Below are positions 49,547 to 61,487 of a stretch of DNA of 64,000 nucleotides, piece after piece. The notes beneath the pieces were generated by a model. It saw only the letters and a program-made list of their open reading frames with translations. It searched no databases and was not told the DNA's origin. Source of the stretch: Epiperipatus broadwayi (Eukaryota > Onychophora > Udeonychophora > Euonychophora > Peripatidae); the NCBI GenBank assembly GCA_028023455.1, contig JAQFVV010006293.1, positions 4,726,127 through 4,790,126 of the forward strand, written 5' to 3'. Every line of letters starts with the position of its first letter. The stretch's first letter is position 1. The position numbers and the translations under genes were made by a program.

Positions 49547-52501
49547 TGATATGAAACAGCATGATTTGATCATCATACATTTCACCTATTCTATAAAATA
49601 GTAGCCTTCATTTCCCTAGTTCAAATCCTAAAGGTACACATATATATATAACAATATACTTGGGAATTTAACATGTATAAAAACATATATTTACACATAT
49701 ATGTGTGTAATTGTATATGCACACACATCTGCTATAATTGTATATATATTTTGTAATATTTTTATTTGCTAAAAATTGTATATTCACATCTGATTGATAT
49801 TACCATTATATAATGACACACCTTATAATTTTATAAATATTCATCTTATGATTTTAAATAATTAAATTAGTTTTAAGCTGGGAAAATTGTATTATATAAG
49901 AACATAATTCTCTAAAGTATTTCAAACTGTCTTTGAAGTTACCCAATTACTTAATCACGTAAGCAATTAAAAACAAATGTAGATTTCTCACGTCTATGAT
50001 AAAATGTTAGCAGCTTAAATATCTCTTTCAGGGAAAGAAAAGGAGAAGCAATTCAATGTTTAAAGAAAAAAGAACTTTATCAATCTTATGAGACACCACT
50101 GGTACAAATCCAGATTTTATGATTCTTAATAAAATAAAATGGGGCAATTAAACCTGCAATAAAATCCAGCTGAACTTGAATCTTGGTGAAATAAAAAAGG
50201 AACAATTGGTAAACATTAAACCTGAAATCAATCTAACCAATTCGTTTGAAGTGAATGAAATTAAGACTTCTTAAGTTTTAAAGTCCAAAAATAAAGATTG
50301 TGAATGAGCTGTAAGAGGGAGGGTTAAAGAAATATAAAAAGGCCAGTTGAAAAGAAATCATCATCCATTTTGCTTTTGCTCTCATGTTCACTCATATCCA
50401 GGCAGTGTGCCCCTATTTTAGTATGCAAACCATTGGCTAAAGAGACCGTCATTGCCACCTTCCTCAGCAGCTAGAACTGTTATGGAGACCAGAGACCCAA
50501 ACCACAGCCCTACTGAAAGAATAGCCCATCGATGAACCAGCTCAGATAAATCAGTCCATGCATGTGTATTTCATACTATCAAGCTGCAAGCCTTCAGATA
50601 AATAATCGGTACCCACTTCTCAAACCAAGCTAAATCTAAAAGCTATAGCAATCTATAAATCTTTCCCAAAGCTAGCTATATAATAGAAATAATGTGCACA
50701 AACTCTTAAATTCCAATCTTATAAATTAATCAAACTATGTTTAAAAAAAGTGTATTCTCTCTTAAATTAATTAACTGTATTAGATAAACATTTCTCAACC
50801 TGTATAATTTTAAAATATTTTAAAAGTTAAAATGTAAATCTTGCCTGATCTCAAATTCTTAAATCTTTTTAAATTCAACTTATAAAAACTTATTTGCCAT
50901 ATTATTTTCTCTATTTACGTCTATACTTTTGCATCTATATATATATGTTGTTAAAATGCATTTATTGATTTATGCTTTGCCTTCAGAGCAGAGACGATTA
51001 ATTATTATAAAGTTAAAGAGATGTTTTGTTCTCAAGTAAAGTAATGTATGCCGTTTGGCATATTTATATATCTCTGGTCTGAAATGTACTTTGATGCATT
51101 ATTTGAGCTGCTATGTTTAGCTTAATATCACACATGTTGCTTATTAAAAGGTTTGTTTGGTTAAATAAGAGAGAGTGATAATTTAAGGCATATTCAGTAG
51201 TTAGCCAAGTTTAAGCCCCAGATATGCTTTAGACCCCATTAATGTATTTTCATAGAATATGTAGTTAATTAATAAACTAGATCAATTTTAATAAAGTCCT
51301 CTTTAGCACCATTTCAGTGCTTATTTAACTAACTGGCGTAAGGTAGTTTGCAGAAGAAACTATAGATTTCACGCTTTACTAATTGTAATAATTAATATTT
51401 AGAAAGCATTGTGAATGAGTTTTTATGAAGCACTGATGTGCATTCCGCCTTGCTATCATATAATTATTAAGATAAGATTAGGTTTTAAGGGCTATCTTAT
51501 CATCCCTAGTTCGGACAGCCCTCTCTCTTGAATGGGATCATGATTTTAAGGGTCATTCCCATTACCTCCTTTAAAACTGGAACACCAAATCCAGCATCAT
51601 ATATTATGGCTGTTCGATCATCCGAACTAAAAGTTCACGTATAGCAGGCGAGCGGTATCTGAGAACCGAGTAAACGTTACTGAATCTCATGAGTAAAGGC
51701 ACATTCAAGCTGCATCTGATGTAATTTGCATAGCACCGTAGCCTCAGAAGCTATGCTACAAAATTCCAGTTCATCTGCTGTTGTATTAATTGTTCAGCAT
51801 TGATCTGAACCTAAGATCTAGTTTAGCTAAGAATACCTACATAAAGAGCACATTGACTGCTCATCACGTAATGATAAATTTAAGTACACATTGTATAACG
51901 TTGCCACTCTCTTAAAAATTAACCTTTAACAAACTGAGTAGGAATGGCAGAACATAATTTAGACATCAGTGTAGATGTAAAAATAATTATTAATGTATAA
52001 CGATATAATAAATGATGATCGTTGAGTAAATTGAGTACAGAACATGTAGTTCGTATTTTCACCTTCCCACCTGCGAGTGGAATACGCAGTATCTTTAATT
52101 GTTATTGTTTGTGGTTTGTTGATATTAAATAATTTTAAAACATATTAACGTCTGTAGTATTATTTACTTTTATTTATATTAAATCACCATCCATAACTAT
52201 TAATATATATATATTTGATAATCAGCCATAAGTTGTGTGAGTGTGTTTGGTTAAGTTATAAAGCATTTAGTTAATTATCCCCGAGTCTCTCGTTTTACCC
52301 TTTGCTATTGTCAGCGCGAAAATTAAGAGAGTACGAGTGTGACCTCATATATGTCATTCATAAGGTAGTAAGTCAGGGAGGGTTGGTGAAGGAGCTGAGG
52401 TGTGGTCAGATTTGGTCTCAAACCCTCATCTAGATCAGCCTTGGTATAATTTACCAAAACTCTGGATTTTATTGCGTGAATGTTCAAATATGACTGTTAC
52501 A
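49547..52501 (+). mobile_element. LTR element B, 3' LTR (~2.95 kb)
   Basis: Starts TGATATGAAACAG and ends GACTGTTACA. Matches the 5' LTR throughout with scattered substitutions and a few 1-5-base indels, many of them CpG/TpG differences. Followed by AT then ATAAA (52504-52508) and the continuation of the 58-bp target repeat. Confidence 0.92.
50333..50344 (+). promoter_or_regulatory. TATA box of LTR B (3' copy)
   Basis: TATAAAAAGGCC at the same place as in the 5' LTR, although the adjoining G-run differs in length between copies. Confidence 0.5.
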
Positions 52502-52508
52502 ATATAAA

Positions 52509-53229
52509 ATTTAAAGCTATCCCTCTTTATTAAACTTTTATTTTTTTTAATTTTAACAACTTTATCCATACATTTTTTTATTTTCTTTAAACAATATTGG
52601 AATGAAATTATTTTTTATTCTTATGTTTACATGTCTCTTGCAGGCACATACATATTCTCACATATGGATAATCTATAAGCATGACATCACAATAATTGTT
52701 TATAAGCTATTTTTAAAACTACAACATTAAAAATATTAATGACTATTTAATCCAAAATAATTTTTATAAGTGAAATGCTAAGCTAAATTGAATCTAATAA
52801 ATATTTTTACACTGTTTTAATGAAAATTTACAGATTATTTTTAAATTTATTACTTAATATTATTTAAAACATTTATTTACAATATCTAATTATTATAATT
52901 TAGACATTATAATGAATTACATAATAGTTATATTAAAATACATTTAATATTATTTATCAACTCACAACTATTTTTGATATGTTCTTTACTTCAAATTATT
53001 GTCTGACATCCCTTATCAAATTAACTCATATATATTATTGAAATATTTAGACATAATCCCATTATATTTAACAATTATTATAATACTACATAAGATTATC
53101 CTATTTTACTCATCAACTAAGTTAACTTTTATTTTTATAATTATTTTTTTAAAAATCACAAAATTTCAAACAAAAGGTTAAGCTAAGATAATCTCGGGCA
53201 CCTATTGGAATTAAGTGAAACTTCAATTA
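52509..53229. other. AT-rich spacer
   Basis: A+T-rich; the 60-codon ORF at 52999-53181 is Ile/Leu/Tyr-rich and unremarkable. Confidence 0.5.
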
Positions 53230-53253
53230 GGTACAATATATATATATTGTACC
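53230..53253. other. 24-bp palindrome GGTACAAT(AT)nATTGTACC
   Basis: A perfect inverted repeat around a TA core. Related CAATATATATATTG strings also occur at the outer ends of the TIR element at 56137 and 61487. Confidence 0.7.
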
Positions 53254-56136
53254 GGTCAAAAAGAAGCCAACACATCAACAAGTCCAAACTCAAAGTCAGA
53301 TTCAAACTCAGGTGGTTTAAACTGAATTCAAACTCAATTCACTAGCTCAGATTAGTAGAAATCAACGGCACAGTACTATGCACCAAGAAACTAGCTCAAC
53401 GGTTGGTGAGGATTAGAGACCCCTGAACTGACATTGATATTGGATAATCAATTAACTAAGATAATTTTAAATTGAATCATATGTATATGTTCGGGTTACC
53501 AACACAGACAGTGGGTATTAACATTAAAATAATTATGAAAGAATTAAGAACTAAGAAACCAAGTGTGTTTAGAATATATTTAATAATAATAATTTGTTTG
53601 GTTTGAATTTTAAATAAAGATTAAGATAATTAATTCTAGTCCTTAAACAAAATTTATAATTATAATAAGAGTGGCAGTCCTCATTATATGCCAATGAATA
53701 TTACGCAATATTTGAAAGTCTATGTCTATGCCCCCAACAAAGAATAAAAGGCTGACAAAGGTATTCATTAGTAAAGAAAATTTTTACTCTAATTTTATAC
53801 GAAAGAATGTGATATAATTTTCACATTCGCAAATCCATTCATGAAGAGCAAGATACATATTTTAGGGCATAAATTTGATCTTTATTAGAGAACTTATTTT
53901 GAGATATAATGGAGAATTTGTTGGCCTTTAATTTAAATCACTTCATCATGAATTACGAGCATCAGAGTGGGCTTTACCGGAACAGAGAGGCAACGGTGCT
54001 GATGAATTATGAGCTACAAAATGAAATTGAAAGACGAGATAGCTAGTCGATAATCGAAGTCCTATGGCAGCTTGCATCTGACAAGTCTTATTCCCTTTGA
54101 CTAATATGAACAGGAGAGGAAGTGCTTTCTTCCTCAATAATTTAAAATAACAGAAATATGATCACCGACCAGCCTAATGGAGCAGAAGATTGCCCTACAT
54201 CAGCAATGCTCGAAGATGATGACTTGATGGTCATCGTTTGAATACTAAAACCCATATAGAATGCTCTACATGATGACTTGATCAATTAATTAAAGTTAAA
54301 CGAGCTTTTAATGAAAACTATTTTAAAGTATTTGCAAATCATATTAATTATGCCCCAATCATCATGCCCTTCCTGAATCTTAATAGTGAGTAACAGAAAT
54401 TTGAATTAGAATATATTTGATTCATTTATCAGCCCTTTTGAAATAAAAACATTTTAAGATTACATATGGATAAATAAATATTAGTGAAACGAGAAAATAG
54501 CAGTGGCATAAATTAAAAGAGGAGCTAATAATTTATTATTAGCCAGTGATAAAAATAACACACATTTAATAATTTCTTATGACTCGATGATTGATTGAAC
54601 TGTATAAATCTAGTTCTAATGGGCGAGATTTAACTATCAGAATTAATCCTATATTACTTGTATAAGGCAAAGAAAATGAAGGAGATCATCGAGTTGAAGG
54701 ATTATTGGCTTATAATTAAAAATAACAACATTAATAAATTTACTCAATAAATATACATAATAAAATAAATGAACTGCCACGTAAGAAAGGAAAGTTAAAG
54801 ACTAGAGGTTGAAAGAATTACAATATAATAGGATAATATACAAAATTAACAAAGCGTATGCCACACTTGAATGAGAAGCTATAAAGATACACAGAAATTA
54901 TTACACGCTAAGCGCTTTCGAGGTCTTTTGCCTCATATTCATAGCGGTACTGTGAGCTTCAGAATGAAAAAATAGGGCAAAGGAAACAAAACAGTATGCA
55001 AAGCATATGCAAATGAAATAGATTAAATTATCGAATGAGAAGTCTTAAAATCTTTAATACTTTATAATAGGATAAATAAAAGTAAGTTTACACAGAGATT
55101 ATTACACAGAGATTATTACATTTATAGAATGAAAAGAGCTCTTAAAGGGAGTGTAAAGTAAAGTTCGGAACTGGCCAGAAAGTTTAAGGTTCATTATGGA
55201 AATATATTACCCATTTCTTCCAGGCTGGATCCTTAGGTTACACGTCCAAGTTGGTAAAAACGTAGGCACCATTTGATTGATTACTTGAACAGCATTTTAT
55301 TTGATTTTGGCAGCCTGATTTGTCCAGATAGAATTTAGCAGCTCCATTGAAGATTCTCAAAGGGCTTCAGGAACCGTAGCCAGATTCCTGATGTTTAGCC
55401 TCTTACCATGATAGGAACAATTTTTGAATCCATGATTGTGAACAGCACATAGTTTACTGGCACTTTTCTACAGCAAATATGGCTTCCTTTTCCCAAACTT
55501 TTCAAAGCTATATATACTGTCCTCTGATACCTTCAGGCTAGTGCTTTTTTCATTATCAATGTTTTTAGATTTACTGGTTGTTTTAGATACATTCCTTCAA
55601 AAGGCTTTCAAACTCATTAACTTGAATTCATTTTCTAATTAGAAAATGAATTCTTAAAATCAGAAAATGATTTTAATTAGGAAATCCTTATCTTTTTTCT
55701 AATTAATAAAACTTTAACTGTTGTTTTTGGAAAGGGAAAATCTGAAAGCTTATCGAAAGAATGTAGCTTTTAATCATTAAAACTTTAACAAATTATTTAA
55801 AAGTAAAAAAAAAACAAATAGTCCCGACGCAATGAAACTTTCAAACAATTATATATATTTAAATATTTACAAATATTTAAGCACAATCCATGCAGTTGTA
55901 ATATATATATAAATTCATGAATAATTTTCATGAATTTATTAATAGAATTGATCAATTTAAATCTGAAAGAATTAATTTTAATACACATTTATAAAATAAG
56001 TTTCTTTTATGAAAATTAGCATGGATTGAACGTATAAAGCCCCATTGCATTGGAAATTTAAGGTTAGTACTAGAGTTTGAAGTGGGCTTATGGCTAGATG
56101 TCATGAAGCTAGGATCAAACTCAGATCTGACTGCTT
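53254..56136. other. Region of more balanced composition, no family recognised
   Basis: Parts (53260-53430, 53930-54250, 54900-54970, 55190-55420) are less A+T-rich and contain more CpG than neighbours, as recently inserted sequence often does, but I found no coding motif, terminal repeat or duplication. A perfect 30-bp palindrome, GAATTCATTTTCTAA and its inverse, lies at 55624-55653. Confidence 0.4.
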
Positions 56137-56470
56137 CAATATATATATTGTAACAGAAAGTGTTCTGACCTTACAAGACAGTAGATTTGATAGATTGTCA
56201 GAATGAGTGAGAACATTTATCTAGGATTTCTAAATATATAAACTCATGTCCACTCTGTTCTCATTCCTGGGAGATGGTGTATTAATACATAAACATGTGT
56301 CAAAATATAACTGTATACTCATCCTCTATTTCCCTCTTTAGCTTCTAGTTAATACCAAAATTCAAATCCAGGAAGATTACAAATAATACTATACTTCAGA
56401 GTATATCAGTATCACTATTTATAATGTGCAAGTTTGTGAGAGTATGTGACACATTAAGAACTAAATATAT
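56137..56470. repeat. Left ~330-bp terminal inverted repeat
   Basis: Starts in CAATATATATATTG and pairs with 61155-61487 in inverse orientation. Confidence 0.82.
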
Positions 56471-56583
56471 AAAAAATTCAAATGACAGTCTTTAATTTAA
56501 AATCATATATGTAACAAATTTATTTGCAGTTAACATAATTTAGCCAACTGGGTTCTAACAAAGATAAATAATTTATTTAGATA

Positions 56584-56617
56584 TCAATGAATATTCATAT
56601 CGATGAATATTCATTGA
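56584..56617. other. 34-bp palindrome
   Basis: Arms TCAATGAATATTCAT and ATGAATATTCATTGA around ATCG, just inside the left TIR. Confidence 0.8.
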
Positions 56618-58298
56618 ATATTACTGTTAATATTGAGTGATCCAATCCCTTCCCCTTCAAACAATAATCTTTTAATGTCAATACTAACAATGATAATTAA
56701 ATTATAACTTCTGCTTATTTATGTTTAGACTTGCTTGCTAATTTATCTTTATCAGAATCTTAATTTACTATCTCTAATAAGCTAATTGATTAATTCATAT
56801 CAATCATGTGATGGTGACATGATATCTCTTATTTTATTGTGGTTTGTTATTGCAAAAATGGGAAAGACCATTCATACTAGAGCTAATTAATCATATACAC
56901 TGAAAACAGGTAAATAAATAATGAAATGATTAATGATAACAAACAAAAATTCAAATAACAGCATCAAATGTACAAGAGTTGGTATTCAATGTATAATAGC
57001 ATAAAATCTTAACTCTCTCCTGGTTATAAATATATCTATTTGCAATCAACTACACACCTGGACCTATATTTTATTTCAATTTACAATAAAGCTAATAATG
57101 CTTATTCCTTCTCTAATATATTGATAATTTACATCCTCCTTCAATCTGTAATAAAGGAAATAAATAAATGAAACTTTTACATAAAGTAAATTAAAACATG
57201 ATGTCAATCTAAAGATAAAAACTGTTCTAAAATGATTATAACTGCACTCATTAATCCATTTCATATTTCAGATGGTAGGGATTGAATGTTCTAGAATATC
57301 TGTTAGGTTGATCATAAATTCTCTCATACTATGGCCTGCTTTGAGATGTTGAGTTTGTAGTTTCACATTTAATAGTAAAATGGTAGTTGTTTATTGCATA
57401 GATGAATAAATGTCAGATCAAATTAAATTTAGTTTTGGCAGTTACAGCTCAATGGGTGACAACTTTCTTTCCCTGATATCACTTCACACTTAACAATGGA
57501 TGGTTGTGTGTATTGCTATAGCTGTCTTTAATAAAAGTTCTTGAGTAAATTAAAAAGCAAGATATTTACTGTTAGATATCTCGAGTTAGAGTTAATTTGA
57601 TCTCTGGCTTAAACTTGAAAACATTCTAGAGAAGTTAAATAATTTAAAGCTATTTTTTGAGATTTTTAATTTAAAATTCCTTAGGTGGCTGGGTTTAAGT
57701 TTATATGACTTTAATTTAACTTTAATTATTATCCTAAGAACTATTTTCATTTAAAGTTTTTATTTTAATGGTGGAAAACTTCTCTGTTTGAATCACAAGT
57801 TCGATTTTGCCACTCAAAATTTATGCATGTTGTTTAGCCTAGTAGTCTTCAACTTTTTCACACCTGCAGACTGGCAAAAATAAGGATAAGATTTCATGGA
57901 CTGGCAGAAGTTTACAGATAAATTTTCTTAAAGATGTAACCTGCTTAGCCTTAGATGAGCATAATTGTTATAAGTGACCAAAACAGCACACTAGTTACTG
58001 TGTATAGTAATGGTGTTGCTTATCTTCACATGCTGAACACTCTTTCTCAAGTGGCACAGTCATACTGCTACAGAAAACAGTACAATAACTAATCATTCTC
58101 ATTAATGTGCTTGCATTTCTATGTTTATTATTTCATTGTTAAAACATGCAAAAATAAAATGTTATTCACCTGAATGTTGGGAAATATCACAGCTAGTGTA
58201 AAATTACATGACAATGATTATGATAAATGTAATATGTGTATTTAATGTTAAATATACAAGATGAAGTTATATATATATGGAGATTGTCTTTTGATAGT

Positions 58299-59790
58299 CA
58301 TCATCATCATCATCATCAACAATTATCAATACACTGCAGGATAAAGGTCTCTCCAAGTTCAATCCATCTTTTCTGATCTTTAGCTTCTCTTCTCCACATC
58401 ACCCCTGCACATTTTCTTATTTCATCTACCCATCTCACATGTGGTCTTGTTCTGGGTCTTTTAAATCTCTTGGAATCCAGTTTAAAATTTCAATTGTCCA
58501 TCTATTATCATCGCTTCTAGCAATATGTCCAGCCCAACTGCATTTTAGTCTTTTAATTCTTTCAATGAGATCAGTAATACTGTTTGTTTTCTTACCCATA
58601 TATTGCATTTTTGATCTTGTCTTGTTACTCCCAGAATGCATCTTTCCATACTTCTTTGAGTGGTTTGAAGTCTCTGCATTGTTATTCTATTAAGTGTCCA
58701 AGTCTCAGATGTAAGTAAGAACTGGAAAAACACATTTATTAAAAACCTTCTTTTTCAAACACATAGGCATATTTCCTTTTAGTATCAAGTTATTTCTACC
58801 AAAAGCACTCCAACCAAGTTTAATTCTATGATTAATTTCATCCATTATGTTTCCATCTGTATTAATAATCTGACCAAGGTATTTGTAACTGTTAAATTTT
58901 TCTAATTCATCATAATCAATCTTTATTTTCATATTTTGAGAAAATCTATTAAACATTACTTAAGTCTTTTTAACATTTATCTATAGTCCTACTTTCCTAC
59001 TTTCATCTGATAACTCCTGCAACATTTCCTGTAATTCTAAAGCATTATTTGCAAAAACAACTACATCATCTGCAAAATCTAAATGACTTAAATAATCTCC
59101 ATTTACTTTTACTCCTTTAGCTACCCATTTTGAGCCACAAAATACTTCTTGCAGCACTGCTGTAAGAAGTTTTGAAGACATGGAATCACCCTGTCTTACA
59201 CCCTTTTCAATGTTGCCTTTCCTACTATAATTATGTAATCTAATTGTTGCTGTTGCATTTTCATAAATATTCTTTAAAATATGACAATATCCTGGATCTA
59301 TACCTTGATGATCCAATGCTTTAATCACTGAAGAAATGTTTAGAGAATCAAATGCCTTTTCATAATCTACAAATCCTAAGCATAATGGCAACTCATATTC
59401 ATTTGTCCTTTCTATAACTTCTCTCAATACCTGGATATGATCTACTGTAATAAAACCACTTTTAAATCCAGCTTCTTCTCTTGGTTGGTGGAAGTCCAGT
59501 GTTCACTGTAGACGAGTTGTAATTATCTTGGTAAAAATTTTGTATAAAACTGATAAAAGACTGATAGGTCTGTAATTTTTAATATCTTCTTTATCACCTT
59601 TTTTAAATATTGATATTAATACTGCATCCTACCAATCATCTGGTACATCTTTATCATTTAGACATTTGGAATATAACTTTGCTAAAAAAATTCTATTTCT
59701 TTACCTGCTTCTTTTAATATATCAATTATAATTCCATCATTACATGGAGCCTTCCCTTTCTTCATAAATTTCATAAATTTAATTTTAATA
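58299..59790 (-). mobile_element. RTE-clade LINE copy 2 (5'-truncated)
   Basis: Minus-strand LINE with a (GAT)n/(CAT)n 3' tail at 58299-58318, as usual for RTE elements. It is the same family as 11740-13475. Homology starts near 59790 and lacks the endonuclease. Confidence 0.88.
58300..59780 (-). pseudogene. RTE reverse transcriptase, copy 2
   Basis: The best-preserved RT of the window. The open frame 58981-59427 encodes LGFVDYEKAFDSLNISSV (motif A, catalytic Asp), IRLHNYSRKGNIEKGVRQGD (motif B, QGD), then HLDFADDVVVFANN (motif C, FADD) and the LQEMLQELSDESRKVGL helix. The next frame (58705-58956) has FNSYKYLGQIINTDGNI. Then come TSETWTLNRITMQRLQTTQR and CSWAGHIARSDDNRW (58435-58733), the classic C-terminus of RTE polymerases. 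Frameshifts and stops near 58960, 58720 and upstream of 59430 inactivate it. Less decayed than copy 1. Confidence 0.9.
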
Positions 59791-59794
59791 AGAG

Positions 59795-60880
59795 CTAAAT
59801 AGAAATCACGTAATTAAAATCACCATACAACCAAAAAAAACTCACCGTATTTTAAATCTGAAAAAATAAAACAAAACATGTAAAAGTCTGAAGTTTTGAT
59901 GTCATTGTCATTTTTTTTTTGTTCTGGGGTGTTGAAAGGATCAAAAAAGGTAATTAATAGGAAAAGTTTTTCTAAAAAATGGCAAAATAGACATTGTGTA
60001 ATAGAAATAAAGCCCTCCCAAAAATAGCCATATAGTTGCCCTCTTTTTTTTAAAAAAAAAAGACAACAAAAGTTGAAAAAGTCAAAAGTTTTGATCTTAT
60101 TTAAATTTTTTTTTGGGGGGGGGGGAATTGGATTGGGAAATACTTTGTCTTCACTGAGACAAAAGATAGAGACCAAAGTCATTTTTTGTTTGTTTTTATT
60201 TTTTAAAAAAGGTAACAGAAATTGGCTTTAAAAATAAAAGTTTTAATATATTAGTGGTATACAAATAAAGCCCCCCAAAATATCACCTTATAGGCCAAAA
60301 AAAGTGGGTATATTTTTAAGCAAAAAAAGAAAAGAAAACAAAACTTAAAAAATTCAAAAGTTTTGATCTTATTTTAATTTGGGAGTGGGGGGTGGGTGGA
60401 TTGAGAAATACTTTGATAAAAATTGATTTCAAAAATAAAAGTTAAAGCCAAAAAAAAAAACCCACTAAAAATGGAATATTAAAAGATGGAATAGAAAAAA
60501 TTTAAGAGATCCAAAAAAGTCACCATATTTTTAAAATTGCGGCCCAGTAACATTACATTTTATTGTTTTAACACATGAACAACACTAACAAGCAGCCGTG
60601 ATTGGCTATCAAAAGACAAACAGAGTTTGTATAATAAAAAACTTTTTTTTAATTTTGAATTTTTTTAGAAAAATAATAAAAAATTTAATTCTACCCCCCC
60701 CCTAAACATCTGTGACAAATAGAAAAACAAATCAATTTATGTATGATTGTTTAGATTTTATTTTTCTTCTGTTTTTTTTTTAATCGGGTAAAAATGTGAC
60801 AAATAAATAAATAAAAATTGTTTATATTAATTAAAAGTTTAAAGTTTTATTATTTTGTTATTGCAAATTTTCCTGCCAGT
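59795..60880. repeat. Degenerate tandem repeat in the hAT-like element
   Basis: AAAAGTTTTGAT(C/G)T(T/C)AT preceded by AAA(A)GTC/AAATTC occurs at about 59883, 60085 and 60355, each followed by a T/G-rich run and then GGGAAATACTTTG or GAGAAATACTTTG in two cases. Period is roughly 200-270 bp. Homopolymer G and A runs abound. ORF 59820-60182 (minus) lies within and looks fortuitous. Confidence 0.6.
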
Positions 60881-61154
60881 CTAGCACAGATCAGTGGAAA
60901 ACTTCTGCGGACTGGGGGTTGAAGACCACTGGTTTAGCTGATGAGAGTTTTTTTTTTTAATTTTTGAGATGGTCATTTATTTATATCTTTTTCTATTCAC
61001 CAAAATAAGATTGTTGATGATTTCAAACAGCAGGTTCAAGATCATGAATTGGATGAATTATGTACATCATTTGTTATGATTAATATATATGTATAATATA
61101 TTAATAACAATCAAAACATTTTGTTTGATATTTCTTTCCTTTAAGTATTTTTTT

Positions 61155-61487
61155 TATTTTCAGTTTTCAATCTGTCACATACTCTTATGTACTTACACAT
61201 TATAAATAGTGATATTGATATACTCTGAAGTAGAGTATTAAGCACATTTCCCCTGAATTTGAATGCTGATATTAATAGAAGCTAAGGATGGAAAGAGGAT
61301 ATGACTATACAGGTATATTTTTGACACATGTTTATGTATTAATATATTATCTTCCAGAAATGAGATCAGAGTGGACATGAGTTTATATATTTAGAAATCC
61401 TAGATAAACTTTTTTATCCATTCTGATAATCTATCAAGTCTACTGTCATGTAAAGTCATGACTCATTCCATTACTATATATATATTG
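61155..61487. repeat. Right ~330-bp terminal inverted repeat
   Basis: Inverse partner of 56137-56470; ends in TATATATATTG. Confidence 0.82.

Larger units (their letters stand above)
57832..60939. mobile_element. hAT-like non-autonomous element with 8-bp TSD
   Basis: The element is 57840-60931, flanked by GTTTAGCC (57832-57839) and GTTTAGCT (60932-60939), an 8-bp target duplication with one mismatch, the hAT hallmark. Ends: left TAGTAGTCTTCAAC, right (inverted) CAGTGGTCTTCAAC. Subterminal GCAGACTGGC-type motifs also recur on both sides. No hAT transposase was found; the interior holds an RTE LINE and repeats. Confidence 0.82.
56137..61487. mobile_element. TIR-bounded element (~5.35 kb), outer shell of a nest
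   Basis: The left arm 56137-56470 and right arm about 61155-61487 are inverted copies (by eye roughly 85% alike) sharing TTTATCTAGGATTTCTAAAT, AACTCATGTCCACTCTG, ATACATAAACATGTGTCAAA and CTTCAGAGTATATCA. The unoccupied element would be about 2.2 kb after removing the hAT insertion. No transposase is recognised, and no clear target duplication is seen outside the arms. Confidence 0.8.

Noticed and set aside
59820-60182. 120-codon minus-strand ORF
   Set aside because: Lies in homopolymer-rich repeat sequence of the hAT-like element; Phe/Leu/Lys bias follows from A/T runs.
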